Positions 16,385-24,859 of a stretch of 32,221 nt of DNA are shown one piece after another. Numbering within the stretch: the first letter of the stretch is position 1; every line of letters begins with the position of its first letter. The position numbers were made by a program, and so were the translations under genes. Source of the DNA: Streptantibioticus silvisoli (GTDB lineage: Bacteria; Actinomycetota; Actinomycetes; Streptomycetales; Streptomycetaceae); assembly GCF_027947535.2 (NCBI RefSeq), contig NZ_JAAGKO020000071.1:1-32221 (forward strand), read 5' to 3'. The notes under the pieces were generated by a model. It worked only from the letters and a program-made list of their open reading frames with translations, ran no database searches and was not told the origin of the DNA.

Positions 16385-18255
16385 GGGGCGGGCGTCTCCT
16401 CGGGTGTGGTCGGCGCGGGGACTCGCACGGGGGCCGGCGGGCCGGCCGCGCTGTGCCGTCCGGACAGGTCGCGGTGGATCTGTTCGGCGCTGCGCAGCGT
16501 GATCGCGGCCATGGTCAGGGTCGGGTTGGAGGTGCCGAGGGAGGGCATGCTGCCGCAGCCCACGGCGTACAGATTGGGGTGGTCCCAGCAGCGCTGCCAC
16601 GCGTCGACGACGGAGTCGGACGGCTGGCCGCCCATGATGTGGGTGCCGGCGCCGTGGCCCGCGCCGCGATAGGCGTAGGGCCGGCCGCCGTACTCGAACC
16701 ACCCGGGCTCCGACAGCCCCGGTTCGTACCGGCTGTGGTCCTGCGCCCCCAGCAGGGCGAAGATCTGGTCCGACACGGACTTGGCCGCGGCGATGCCCCG
16801 CTTCACGTGGTCGGACAGGTCGTAGGTGAGCACGGGTCGCGGGTTGCCCAGCAGGTCGCGGTGCCGGGGGTCGAGCGTGACGCGGTTGGCGGGGTCGGCG
16901 CTCTGCTCCATCTCGAACTGAAGGGCGAACTGCCGCCCGATCCGGTCCCCGACCGCCTGCCGCAACCGCGCGCCGAACAGCCCCCGGCCGCCGCCCGTGC
17001 CGCCGGACGCCGTAGGGTCACCGCCGCGCAGCAGGGTGGCGACCTCGCGGTCGGGCGGGCCGGCCGCCCAGGTCCAGCCCCAGTTGCCGATCTCGACCCG
17101 GAAGGGCGCACGGGTGGCCCGCGCCGGGCCGAAGCGGAAACCCTCCAGTCCGGAGGTCGACCCGGAACCCCGGTAGGGGCCGGTGCGTTCGGGCATGAGG
17201 CCCCAAGTGAGCAGGACCGGGTGGTCCATCAGGTTGCGGCCCACCTGTCCGCTGGAGTTGGCGAGGCCGGAGGCGAGCAGCAGCCGGGCGTTCTCCACGG
17301 CGTGCGCGGCCAGTACGACGGTGTCCGCCCGCGCCGTCCGCCGGATGACGCGGGCGGGCTGCGCCGGATCGTCGTAAAGCTGGTACTCCACCCCGGTGAT
17401 CCGGCCCCCGGCGTCCGCCACGAGCCGGCCCGCCACCGCCCGGGTGAGCAGGGTGACGCTCGCGCTCCAGCGGGCCTGCGTGCGTGCCGGGGTGTATTTG
17501 GCCCCGGTCGGGCAGACGGGGATGCAACTGGCGCTGCCCTCGCACGCCGGCCCGTACGCTTCGGTGGCCGTGCTGTTGCGGGCCTGAGGGGTACCGACGA
17601 CCCGCAGTTCGATCGGCCGCGTCCCGGCCGGCTCCATGACGTGGCGCCCGTCGAGCCGGTCGGCCAGCATCCGGTCGAGATGGCTCGCGGGGATCGCACG
17701 CTGCGGGAAGTCGTAACCGTCCCGCAACGGCAGCCCGACCAGCTCCCGCTGCTCCGCCGGATCGCCGGCCACCCCCAACTCGTGTTCGGCAGCCCGGTAG
17801 TACGGCTCCAACTCCGCATAGTCGAACGGCCAGTCACGGCCGTAGCCGAAGTCCGCGGTGCGGAAGTCCTCCGGGTGCATCCGCGGCGTCAGGCCCGTCC
17901 AGGCCGTGCCCGTACCGCCGTTGACCCGGAGGTAGCCGCTCGCGTAGGGCAGCGGACCGTTCTGGACGAAGTGCCCGTCGGCCCGGTAGCCCCCGCCGGG
18001 GCTGCCGCGCAGGTCGAGCACGTCGGGTGACGGGACCAGGGAGTTGTCCGCGATCGCCGCGCTGGGGACCTTCGCCGTCGCGGTACGGAACCGGTCCACG
18101 TCCGCCGCCCGCCCCGGCCCGCGGTCACCGTCGCCCACACCGGCCTCCAGGACCAGGACGCGCCAGCCCCGCTCGCCCAGCCGCCGTGCGATCAGCGAGC
18201 CCGCGATCCCCGCCCCGACCACGACCACGTCGAAGTACTCCTCGCCGGGCCTCAC
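16381..18255 (-). CDS. GMC-family FAD oxidoreductase with Fe-S-type Cys motif
   Basis: A 624-residue flavoprotein of the GMC family, in the branch of FAD-dependent gluconate/glucose/sorbitol dehydrogenase large subunits. The FAD motif VVVGAGIAGSLIARR is at about 11-25, and C238-x5-C244-x3-C248 (CEGSASCIPVC) has the spacing of the [3Fe-4S] ligands in FAD-dependent glucose dehydrogenase. Late motifs are GAGHGAGTHIMGG, with the catalytic His region, and SNPTLTMAAITLRSAEQIH. GTG 18255 is used because it begins the Rossmann sequence and overlaps the upstream stop in GTGA. The C-terminal 30 residues are Pro/Ala-rich. It likely pairs with the small subunit encoded just upstream. No cytochrome c subunit is nearby, so the electron acceptor is unknown. 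Confidence 0.92.
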   Translation of the reverse strand: MRPGEEYFDVVVVGAGIAGSLIARRLGERGWRVLVLEAGVGDGDRGPGRAADVDRFRTATAKVPSAAIADNSLVPSPDVLDLRGSPGGGYRADGHFVQNGPLPYASGYLRVNGGTGTAWTGLTPRMHPEDFRTADFGYGRDWPFDYAELEPYYRAAEHELGVAGDPAEQRELVGLPLRDGYDFPQRAIPASHLDRMLADRLDGRHVMEPAGTRPIELRVVGTPQARNSTATEAYGPACEGSASCIPVCPTGAKYTPARTQARWSASVTLLTRAVAGRLVADAGGRITGVEYQLYDDPAQPARVIRRTARADTVVLAAHAVENARLLLASGLANSSGQVGRNLMDHPVLLTWGLMPERTGPYRGSGSTSGLEGFRFGPARATRAPFRVEIGNWGWTWAAGPPDREVATLLRGGDPTASGGTGGGRGLFGARLRQAVGDRIGRQFALQFEMEQSADPANRVTLDPRHRDLLGNPRPVLTYDLSDHVKRGIAAAKSVSDQIFALLGAQDHSRYEPGLSEPGWFEYGGRPYAYRGAGHGAGTHIMGGQPSDSVVDAWQRCWDHPNLYAVGCGSMPSLGTSNPTLTMAAITLRSAEQIHRDLSGRHSAAGPPAPVRVPAPTTPEETPAP

Positions 18256-18833
18256 CTGCCGCCTCCCGTCGCCCCGGCGGGCGGCAGCGACCAGGAGCCG
18301 TAACCGGGCCGTCCGGTGCCGGGCGCGTGACCGCCGAAGCTGCGCCACACCAGGGCGCCGGCGTAGGCGTGCGCCGAGACCGGGGAGGGGACGGGCGGCC
18401 CGTCCTCCCCGGGCAGCCCCGGCCACGTTCCCAGGTACCACAGATGGCACACGGCCCGCGCGAGGTCGCCGAGCGCCTCGTCACCGGTGAGGAGCTCGTG
18501 GACCGGGAGGCCGGCCGGCCCGTCGGCGTCCCCGCCCGCGCGGTCCAGCGCACCGAGCAGATCGCCGTAGCGCCGGGGGCCCAACTGCCGTGCCACCAGG
18601 GCCCGGTAGACCTCCGCCAGGCCGGTCTCCGCGAGTTCGGCGGCGTCGAACCCCGTCAGCGCGACCGAGAGGCGGACGAACCGCTCGGCGTCCAGCCCGG
18701 CAGTGGTGTCCTGCTTGAGGGTGGACTCCTGTCCGGGGCCGGTGTCCGGACCGGCGGTGTCCGGACCGGTGAGATCGGAACCGGCGGGATGGGGGCCGGC
18801 GGGGTCCGGGCCGCCGGTGGCCGGGGCGCTCAC
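18252..18833 (-). CDS. Sugar/gluconate dehydrogenase-type small subunit
   Basis: A 193-residue protein resembling subunit 3 of gluconate 2-dehydrogenase and the small subunit of sorbitol/glucose dehydrogenases (AERFVRLSVALTGF near 49-62, then ALGDLARAVCHLWYLGTW and SPVSAHAYAGALVWRSFGGHAP). In the known complexes this subunit escorts and stabilises the GMC subunit encoded next to it. Those proteins usually carry a Tat signal; here the N-terminus is instead a Gly/Pro/Thr/Asp-rich low-complexity segment (about 5-35) with no twin-Arg motif, suggesting a cytoplasmic complex. Start GTG 18833 lacks a clear ribosome site, so the true start could be internal. Its stop overlaps the GTG of the GMC gene by four bases. 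Confidence 0.8.
   Translation of the reverse strand: MSAPATGGPDPAGPHPAGSDLTGPDTAGPDTGPGQESTLKQDTTAGLDAERFVRLSVALTGFDAAELAETGLAEVYRALVARQLGPRRYGDLLGALDRAGGDADGPAGLPVHELLTGDEALGDLARAVCHLWYLGTWPGLPGEDGPPVPSPVSAHAYAGALVWRSFGGHAPGTGRPGYGSWSLPPAGATGGGR
18741..18769. repeat. 15-bp tandem repeat in the small-subunit N-terminus
   Basis: GGTGTCCGGACCGG occurs at 18741-18754 and 18756-18769. It encodes part of the Gly/Pro-rich N-terminal segment of the small subunit, which probably varies in length between strains. Confidence 0.6.
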
Positions 18834-19112
18834 CCGGCATCTCGCTCGCAGCGCCGGTCATCGTCAGTCGACGTCATCGGCCGAACCCCCTCGGTGTGAC
18901 TTCCCGCCCCCGGTCGCGTGATCCGCCGAGATCCCTACCTCGGCGCCCGACCGTTCATGCCTTGCTATGTCGCCCCGTGTGAGTGAACTTCAACTCAGCG
19001 CGACGAACGCCGCGTTGGCCGCGTTGCCGTCGAGGCGTCGACTCCGGCGAACGCCCGGGCCGCCGAGCGCGCGGAGCGGGCGCCCGGCATCCGCCCGGAG
19101 CGGAAGGCCGCG

Positions 19113-19229
19113 GCATCAGCGCAGGAGGAACCCGCGCATCCGGTGCAGGCGCCGCGGCACGTGGTCATGGCCGTTCGGCACTCGGCGTGCATCGGCGCAG
19201 CAGGAACCCGCGCATCCGGTGCAGGCCCC
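19113..19229. repeat. 41-bp direct repeat, period 76
   Basis: 19113-19153 and 19189-19229 match except at three positions and share AGGAACCCGCGCATCCGGTG. On the minus strand both encode LHRMRGFLLR; one copy continues for a few codons and the other stops at once. This suggests a local duplication at the end of a decaying gene. Confidence 0.75.
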
Positions 19230-19498
19230 AGGCGGTGCACACGGCTCCCATCGCGGTGAGGAACAGCAGCGGGTTGGCGAACCTCGGTCCCGGTGGGGAG
19301 TCGCGTCCCAGGAAAGTAGCAGCGGCGACAGGCAGCTGCAATCAGTTAACTCGATTACGCAAAAACCTGACAAGGCATCGGGTGTCCTCGGTGTGCGCCG
19401 GGTTTCCGCTGGTCAGCGCCGATGCGGGGGAGTGTGGAGGCGTGGGGATGGTCTCCCGGCCACCGCGGTTCTCCGGGCGCGGCCGGGCCCCCACCGCG

Positions 19499-19553
19499 AC
19501 GGGACACCTGCGGCCGGCCGGCTTTGCCGGTCGCTGGCCCGCAGGTGTCCCGT
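19499..19553 (-). terminator. Large composite stem-loop
   Basis: ACGGGACACCTGCG (19499-19512) and CGCAGGTGTCCCGT (19540-19553) form a perfect 14-bp stem. Inside the loop CCGGC (19518-19522) pairs with GCCGG (19526-19530) around TTT. It lies 115 bases past the stop of the glycosidase gene and is likely its terminator. The nested design is unusually elaborate. Confidence 0.65.
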
Positions 19554-19668
19554 GGCTTCGGTCAACTTCCGCGCCGCGCAGGCGACTTCCCGGTCGCACG
19601 CGCCGGTGCTGGCCGCTGCGACGAACCCTGTGGAGGGCGGCCCCGCGGTGTGTCGGGGAGGGCGCGGA

Positions 19669-22575
19669 TCAGGGGTAGATCTGGAAGTCGGAGAGCTGGG
19701 CGGCCGGCCACCCGGTGTTGGCGGTGAAGGTCAGGCGGACGTAGCGGACCGTGCTCTTGGGCAGGGTGATGGTGACGGTGTTGCCGGTGGAGGGGTCGAA
19801 GGTGTAGCCGGCGGCTGCCTTCAGGGTGGTCCAGGTGCTGCCGTCGGTGGAACCGGAGACCGACAGGGTCTGGGTGCGGGTGTTCCAGGCCGACGATGGC
19901 GGCACGTCCAGCGTCACGGAGCCGATCTGCACGTCGGAGCCCAGGTCGGCCTGCGCCCACTGCGGGAAGGCGTTCTGCGCGGATTCCCAGTAGCTGCTGG
20001 TGTCACTGTCGTTGGCGTTGGAGACGGGGAAGCCGCCGGCGCTGCTGCTCGCGGTCAGTACGGCGCCGGAGGCGAGGTTGGTGGTGCCGGTGACGCCGGT
20101 GCCGGTGAGCGTGGCGCCGACCGGGGTGGAGGTGGTGGAGTTGGCGATGGCGAGGCTGCCGTTCTGGGCGCCGCCGGCGGTCGGGGTGAACGTGACGCTG
20201 ACCTTGCAGGACGCGCCTGCCGCGAGCGTGGCGCCGCAGGTGTTGGTCTGGGCGTAGGGACCGGAGGTGGTGACCGAGGAGAGGGTGGCCGCGCTCGCGC
20301 CGGGGTTGCTGACGGTCACGGTCTGCGCGGCGGTGGTCGAGCCCACCGCCTCGTCACCGAACGCGAGCGAGCCGGGGCTGACCGACACCGGCGTGTGGAC
20401 GGTGGTTCCGCCGTCGCTGCCGACCAGTTGGACGGTGGTCGGGCTGCCCGGTTCGCTGCTCGGGATGGTCAGGGTGCCGGTGGTGATGCCGGAGGTGGGC
20501 GCGGTGTAGGAGACGTCGATCTGGCACCAGATGCCGGGATCGGTGTCGTTGGCCGCGTCCAGCGAGCTGCCGCACGGGTGGCTGGCGTCCTTGGTGACGG
20601 TGAAGCCGCCGCTGGCGGAGATGCCGCCGAGGGCCGCCGCGGCCCGGGCGGTGTTGTAGATCGTCACCTTCTGCACCGGGGTCGCCGAACCGACCGCCGC
20701 GTTCTCGAACGTGACGGTGCTGGGGAACGCGGCGAGCGGGGCCGAGGACGGGAACCCGCAGGTGGACGGGGTGGCCGACCAACCGGTGTTGCCGGAACCG
20801 AGGTTGAGGGCGAACCCGGAGGAGCAGTCCTCGACACCGCCGACGCCGACCCCGGTCGCGGTCACGCCGGAGACGCTGGCGGAGCCGGAGGTCTGGTCCT
20901 GGAAGACGTAGGTCCCCACGCCGTTGACGGTGTCGTTGCTGATGTTGACCCCGGTGATGGCCTTGCCGCCTTCGAGGGTGCCCTCGAACTGGAACGCCTC
21001 GTAGGGGCTGGAGTCGATCTCGTTGCCCGTCACGTTGATCGTGCCGGACATCGCGGAGTCCAGGGCGAAGAACCACATGGCGCCGACGCCGTAGTCCCAG
21101 CCCGGGTCGAACTGGCCGGTGCGCACGAGCTTGTTGCCGCTGATGGTGGTGGTGCCGGCCAGGGCGGCGGCGCCGAAGCGGTTGCCGACGTGGATGCCGC
21201 CGCCGCGGGTGACGGTGTCCTGCACGAGGTTGTTGGTGACGCTGTTGTCCGAACCGCCGTACAGAGCGATGTTGTTGGCCAGGCCGGGGGAGTCGACGGT
21301 GTCGTGGTCGAAGGTGTCGCCGCTGTCGTTGGTCGAGGACCACATGGCCAGGCCGTCGTCCTGGGTGTTGCGCAGGAAGCTGTTGGAGACCGAGGAGTCG
21401 GTGACCCCGCCGTCGAAGTTGATGCCGTCGGCGAGGGTGTCCTGGATGCGCATGTTCTGGAACTTCAGGTTGGTGGTGGCTCCCACCACCCAGGCGCCGA
21501 CCTTCTCGTTCTGGATCCAGACGTTGGAGATCGTGGTGTTGTTGAAGCCGCCGTTGAACCCGTTGACCGTTCCGTCACTGTCGTCACGGGTGTTGACGTT
21601 GCCGAACATCGACAGGTCGTGGACGGTGACGTCGGTGGTCTGGCCGACGTTGCCGTAGAACTCCACGTTGTGGCCGGTCAGTTCGGTGTACCACTCACCG
21701 GCGCCGGCGACCCCGACCTTGTTCAGGCCGATCGGGGAGCTGATCTTGAACAGGCCCTTGGGCAGGTAGACACCGGTGCCCGCGGCCTCGGCGTCGCTGA
21801 TCGCCTGGGTCACCGCGGCGGTGGCGTCCGTGACACCGGTCGGGTCCGCGTTGTACGGCGCGGCGGTGACGTCGAGGTAGCCGGCCGGCTTGGGCAGCGG
21901 GGCGGCGACGTTCTCGAAGTCGGCGGTGTTGACGACGTACCAGGGCGCGGTGTCGCCCGCGTCGACCTGGAGTTTGACGACGGTGCCGGCCGGGAGCACG
22001 GACGGGAACATCGTGCGCACGTCGTTGTAGAAGTCGTGCGGCACGGCGCTTTGCGGATCGCCCACGTCACCGGGGTTGTTGGTGAAGGTGTAGGCGCCGT
22101 ACAGCCAGCTGTCCTGGGAGGTGAGCTGGAGGTCCTGGGTCTTGGTGCCGTTGACGTACAGGCTCAGCGGAGCCGTCAGGCCAGTGCCGTCCAGCGAGTC
22201 GGGGATCGCGTAGTGGAAGTCGACGGCGTTGGCCGGCGCGGTGAGGGTGAACTGGACGTACTTGCCCTGGCCGACCAGTTGCACGGCCTGACGTCCGGTC
22301 GCCTCGGAGGCCAGCGAGCCGTAGGTGTAGTCGGGGGCCAGCACCGAACCGTTGGTCGAGGCGCTCGCCGCGAGGTACTCGGTGAACGGCACCGACGCAC
22401 CGGGCACGGTGGCGGCGGCGGCCTGACCGGCCGGCAGGGCCAGCAGCGGCGCGGCGGCCAGCAGAGCTGCCGCGGTGACACCGGCCATCAGGCGTCCGGT
22501 CCGCGCGACGGCGCGGTGTGCACGGGGTTCGCGGGGTGTCACCCGCGGGCGGGGGCGGGGAGGGCGGAAGAACAC
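19669..22575 (-). CDS. Secreted beta-helix glycosidase, mycodextranase/GH87-like
   Basis: A 968-residue exported multidomain protein. Order: long basic N-terminus and signal peptide (about 1-55, ending GQAAAA); a CBM35-like module (about 62-225); a right-handed parallel beta-helix (about 232-600) with an acidic cluster around D383 (ADGINFDGG) and D406-D407 (QDDGLAMW); a tandem of immunoglobulin-like ASH/choice-of-anchor-type domains (about 605-800); and a C-terminal F5/8 type C (discoidin-like) module (about 831-968). This layout and the acidic motifs fit alpha-1,3-glucanase/mycodextranase enzymes, which attack fungal cell-wall glucan; the exact GH family is inferred. GTG 22575 has GAAGGAG seven bases upstream. 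With the chitinase it suggests fungal-wall degradation. Confidence 0.85.
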   Translation of the reverse strand: MFFRPPRPRPRVTPREPRAHRAVARTGRLMAGVTAAALLAAAPLLALPAGQAAAATVPGASVPFTEYLAASASTNGSVLAPDYTYGSLASEATGRQAVQLVGQGKYVQFTLTAPANAVDFHYAIPDSLDGTGLTAPLSLYVNGTKTQDLQLTSQDSWLYGAYTFTNNPGDVGDPQSAVPHDFYNDVRTMFPSVLPAGTVVKLQVDAGDTAPWYVVNTADFENVAAPLPKPAGYLDVTAAPYNADPTGVTDATAAVTQAISDAEAAGTGVYLPKGLFKISSPIGLNKVGVAGAGEWYTELTGHNVEFYGNVGQTTDVTVHDLSMFGNVNTRDDSDGTVNGFNGGFNNTTISNVWIQNEKVGAWVVGATTNLKFQNMRIQDTLADGINFDGGVTDSSVSNSFLRNTQDDGLAMWSSTNDSGDTFDHDTVDSPGLANNIALYGGSDNSVTNNLVQDTVTRGGGIHVGNRFGAAALAGTTTISGNKLVRTGQFDPGWDYGVGAMWFFALDSAMSGTINVTGNEIDSSPYEAFQFEGTLEGGKAITGVNISNDTVNGVGTYVFQDQTSGSASVSGVTATGVGVGGVEDCSSGFALNLGSGNTGWSATPSTCGFPSSAPLAAFPSTVTFENAAVGSATPVQKVTIYNTARAAAALGGISASGGFTVTKDASHPCGSSLDAANDTDPGIWCQIDVSYTAPTSGITTGTLTIPSSEPGSPTTVQLVGSDGGTTVHTPVSVSPGSLAFGDEAVGSTTAAQTVTVSNPGASAATLSSVTTSGPYAQTNTCGATLAAGASCKVSVTFTPTAGGAQNGSLAIANSTTSTPVGATLTGTGVTGTTNLASGAVLTASSSAGGFPVSNANDSDTSSYWESAQNAFPQWAQADLGSDVQIGSVTLDVPPSSAWNTRTQTLSVSGSTDGSTWTTLKAAAGYTFDPSTGNTVTITLPKSTVRYVRLTFTANTGWPAAQLSDFQIYP

Positions 22576-23309
22576 GGAGCGGCTCCTTCGGCTTTCTGGT
22601 GGGGGAGGGCCGCGCCTCGTCCACCACCGGATCGCCGGCGGACGGGGCGATGTGCACATGGAGCGGCGGCGTTACGGGCGGAGCGGCGGCACTCGGCGGC
22701 GCGATGCACCACGGAGGTCGTTGCGCGACGGCGCTCCGCGGCAGGCATCACCTAACCACCGGCGGAAGTCGGCCACAATATGTCGACCGAACATTGCAAG
22801 AAATGAACACGGTGATGAGACTTGTCGACGGAGGGGGGTCGTATGGGCGACTGCGAGGGCGGATCGCGGCGGTCGCGGTGGACATGGGTGGGGGCGGTGG
22901 GCGCCGGGCGGCGGGTGGGATGGGGTTGGCGCGGAGTGGCGGGTGCGGGGGACGGCTGCGCCGGCGACGGCCGGTGACGGTGCGGGTGCGCCGGAGCGGG
23001 TGGCGGGAGCGTACGGCTCGGGTGGGTCGTATGAAGGCGAACGGTGGGCGGCGGTTCGCGAAGGGGTGAGGTGCACCTTCCGGCCCGGACCGATGCGAGC
23101 GGCCGCGTCGAACACCTCTGTTGAACCGGTTCACGTGGACGGCGCGGGTTGAGGGCGAACGCGATCCTCATCGGCGTTGCCCCGGGTGGAACTCCGTTGC
23201 CGACCCGCGGAGTTGGGTCGGCAGGTCGTCGATCACCACGCGGAAGCGGTCGGACGGAACGGGGATTCCGTCACGGCGCGGGTGGCTGACCGGGATCCGG
23301 GGAGTGAGG
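22576..23309. other. 734-bp gap with the glycosidase upstream region
   Basis: No gene is supported. Bases 22770-22830 are locally AT-rich and probably hold the glycosidase promoter; an imperfect dyad CAATATGT/ACATTG spans 22776-22796. TGTCGAC followed by C or G and GA occurs twice, near 22781 and 22825. From about 22860 to 23050 the DNA is a G-rich low-complexity run. The sequence 23168-23309 is read only as the out-of-frame tail of the broken hydrolase gene next to it. Confidence 0.55.
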
Positions 23310-24265
23310 TCAGCCGTTGAAGGCGTTGTGCGGGGCCGATTCCCCGAGTTGGCGAGCGAGATCGACCAGGTCAGGCAGTCGCAGCACCCGCCCGTCGAAC
23401 CCTGGCAGGGGGACGTGGAGCGATGCGGTCCAGCGGGCAGGGATCGCGTGCAGTCCGTAGAAGGCACCCGCGAGGCCGCCGGTGACCGCGCGACGGTGTC
23501 GGTGTCACCGCCCAGGTCGATCGCCGCACGGATCGCGCCCTCGAAGCTGTTGGTGCCGCGCAACGCCCGGACTGCCGAGCCCAGGCAGGGCCAGACCGCG
23601 CCGTTGAACTCGGTCGCCTGATCGGGATGCCAGTCGGGCGCCAGGACCGTGGCGTATCGCCGGCGGTGATCGGGATGGACGTGAGCCAGAATGTCCGGGA
23701 GGGCGCCGAGAGGGTCGGCGTCCGCGAGGGCGACCCGGACGAGTTCGTGGAACACTGCGGTGCCCTCCCAGGCGGCGCGGTCGCCATGGGTGAGAGCGGC
23801 GATGCGCCGGGCGGCATCCATGGTGGCCGGTCGGCCGGCACCTGCGAAATGGACCGCAGATGTCGAGGCCCTCATCAAAGAGCCGTTGCCGGCCGCTCGT
23901 TGGTTGACCCGGAGATGGGTCGCGGCGGCCAGGTCCCATGGCATGCCGTTGGTCAGGACGTCCTCGGTCTGCAGGCCGATGTCCTTGGGACCGGCTGCCG
24001 CCCACCGCTGGAAGCGGGCGAAGACGTCCGGCAGGTCCAGCCCTCCCCGCTGCAGGAGTGACTCCGCGACGAGGACGGCCATCTGTGTGTCGTCCGTGGC
24101 CTCGCCCGGCTCCCAGCCGCCGCCTCCGCACATCTCGCCCCCGCCCCCCGGAGTGGGGAACCGAGCCGAGAACACGCCCTGGGGGCCGAACTCGAAAGGC
24201 GCTCCCAGCGCGTCACCCACCGCCGAGCCGACCACGGCGCCGACCGCCCGCTCAATACGCTTCAC
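23310..24265 (-). pseudogene. ADP-ribosylglycohydrolase (DraG family), frameshifted
   Basis: The first 259 codons encode a good DraG/ARH-family enzyme, which removes ADP-ribose from proteins or small molecules using two Mg ions. Motifs are GDALGAPFEFG (17-27), the metal site D58-D59-T60 (ATDDTQM), GNGSLMR (126-132) and the second metal site GGDTDTVA (252-259). Right after this, near 23486-23496, one base is missing. The normal C-terminus (VTGGLAGAFYGLHAIP and onward) continues in another frame to a stop at 23310, which would give about 318 residues. As written, the frame runs to 23168 with a 106-residue unrelated tail. The start is GTG 24265. It may be a pseudogene or a sequencing error in a GCGCG run. 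It follows the VOC gene on the same strand by 75 bases. Confidence 0.88.
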
Positions 24266-24340
24266 TCGCGCAGGCTGTCGGTGGCACTTCGGTGACCGTG
24301 CGACTGCGCCGGCTGAGGCTCTTCGGGCAGCTGAAGCGCG

Positions 24341-24778
24341 TCAGTCGGCGTGCGGGCCTTCGATCAGTTCGATGAGGTTGCCCTCGGGGTCCTTCACGTA
24401 GGCGAACCGGGCGCCGGGCCGTACGGCGGGGGCCGGGGGCCAGACGGGGGTGCCGCCCGCTTCGGTCAAGTGGGCGAAGGCGTGGGCGAGATCGTCGACC
24501 GCGATGGCCCAGTGGCCGTAGCCGCGATCGCGGGAGGCGTCCAGGGGGTCGTCGAACTCGCGGACCCGGCCGGAGCCGGCGCGTTCGATCAACTCGACCT
24601 GGAGGCCGCCCGAGCCGCGCAGGACGGTGGTACGCACCGGTGGTTCGGGCAGTTCGAAACACTCGACGACCTCGTCCAACCCCAACGCCTCCTGATACCA
24701 GCGCTGTTGGGCATCGAGGTCTGCGACGGAAATGCTGACGTGATGGAAGGCGGCGGAGAACGGGCGGCTGTCGGTCAC
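24341..24778 (-). CDS. VOC-family (glyoxalase-like) protein
   Basis: A 145-residue single-chain VOC protein with two beta-alpha-beta-beta-beta units: FHHVSISVADLDAQQRWYQE at 11-30, and GHWAIAVDDLAHAFAHL in the second half, ending DPEGNLIELIEG. Metal-ligand type residues are present (H12/H13, the Glu in QVELIE, the His in GHWAIAV, the Glu in NLIELIE). GTG 24778 is preferred because AGGA lies six bases upstream; an earlier in-frame ATG at 24832 would start inside the operator. The family includes glyoxalases, dioxygenases and resistance proteins, so function cannot be fixed. It is divergent from a TetR gene with a 33-bp dyad between them, which predicts ligand-induced expression. Confidence 0.9.
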   Translation of the reverse strand: MTDSRPFSAAFHHVSISVADLDAQQRWYQEALGLDEVVECFELPEPPVRTTVLRGSGGLQVELIERAGSGRVREFDDPLDASRDRGYGHWAIAVDDLAHAFAHLTEAGGTPVWPPAPAVRPGARFAYVKDPEGNLIELIEGPHAD

Positions 24779-24817
24779 GGCGGGTCCTGGGCTTGGGAGC
24801 TGATGGGGGACGGCAAG

Positions 24818-24850
24818 GTAAATGCCATTCACCTGGTGAGTGGTGTTAAC
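24818..24850. promoter_or_regulatory. 33-bp dyad operator between VOC and tetR genes
   Basis: Arms GTAAATGCCATTCACC (24818-24833) and GGTGAGTGGTGTTAAC (24835-24850) are inverted copies matching at 12 of 16 positions, with a one-base centre. The dyad occupies most of the 81-base gap between the divergent starts, ending 9 bases before the tetR ATG. It is a likely TetR site, and the right half TGTTAACCTAAG may include a -10 element. Confidence 0.7.
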
Positions 24851-24859
24851 CTAAGTGGC

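Larger units (their letters stand above)
18834..19668. other. 835-bp gap with a decayed, partly duplicated fragment
   Basis: No intact gene. On the minus strand 19341-19165 there is a 58-codon frame with one hydrophobic segment (FANPLLFLTAMGAVCTAWG) followed by LHRMRGFLLRR, which looks like the C-terminal end of a membrane protein. The DNA for LHRMRGFLLR occurs a second time, 76 bases away, followed directly by a stop codon. The rest is GC-rich shadow sequence plus the large stem-loop at 19499-19553. Confidence 0.5.

Noticed and set aside
18967-22755. Very long plus-strand open frame of about 1262 codons
   Set aside because: It is the antisense shadow of the secreted beta-helix glycosidase, with Gly/Val/Asp-rich low-complexity sequence and no domain.
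22776-22796. Dyad CAATATGT/ACATTG upstream of the glycosidase
   Set aside because: Needs a one-base bulge and is short; noted in the gap description but too weak for an operator call.
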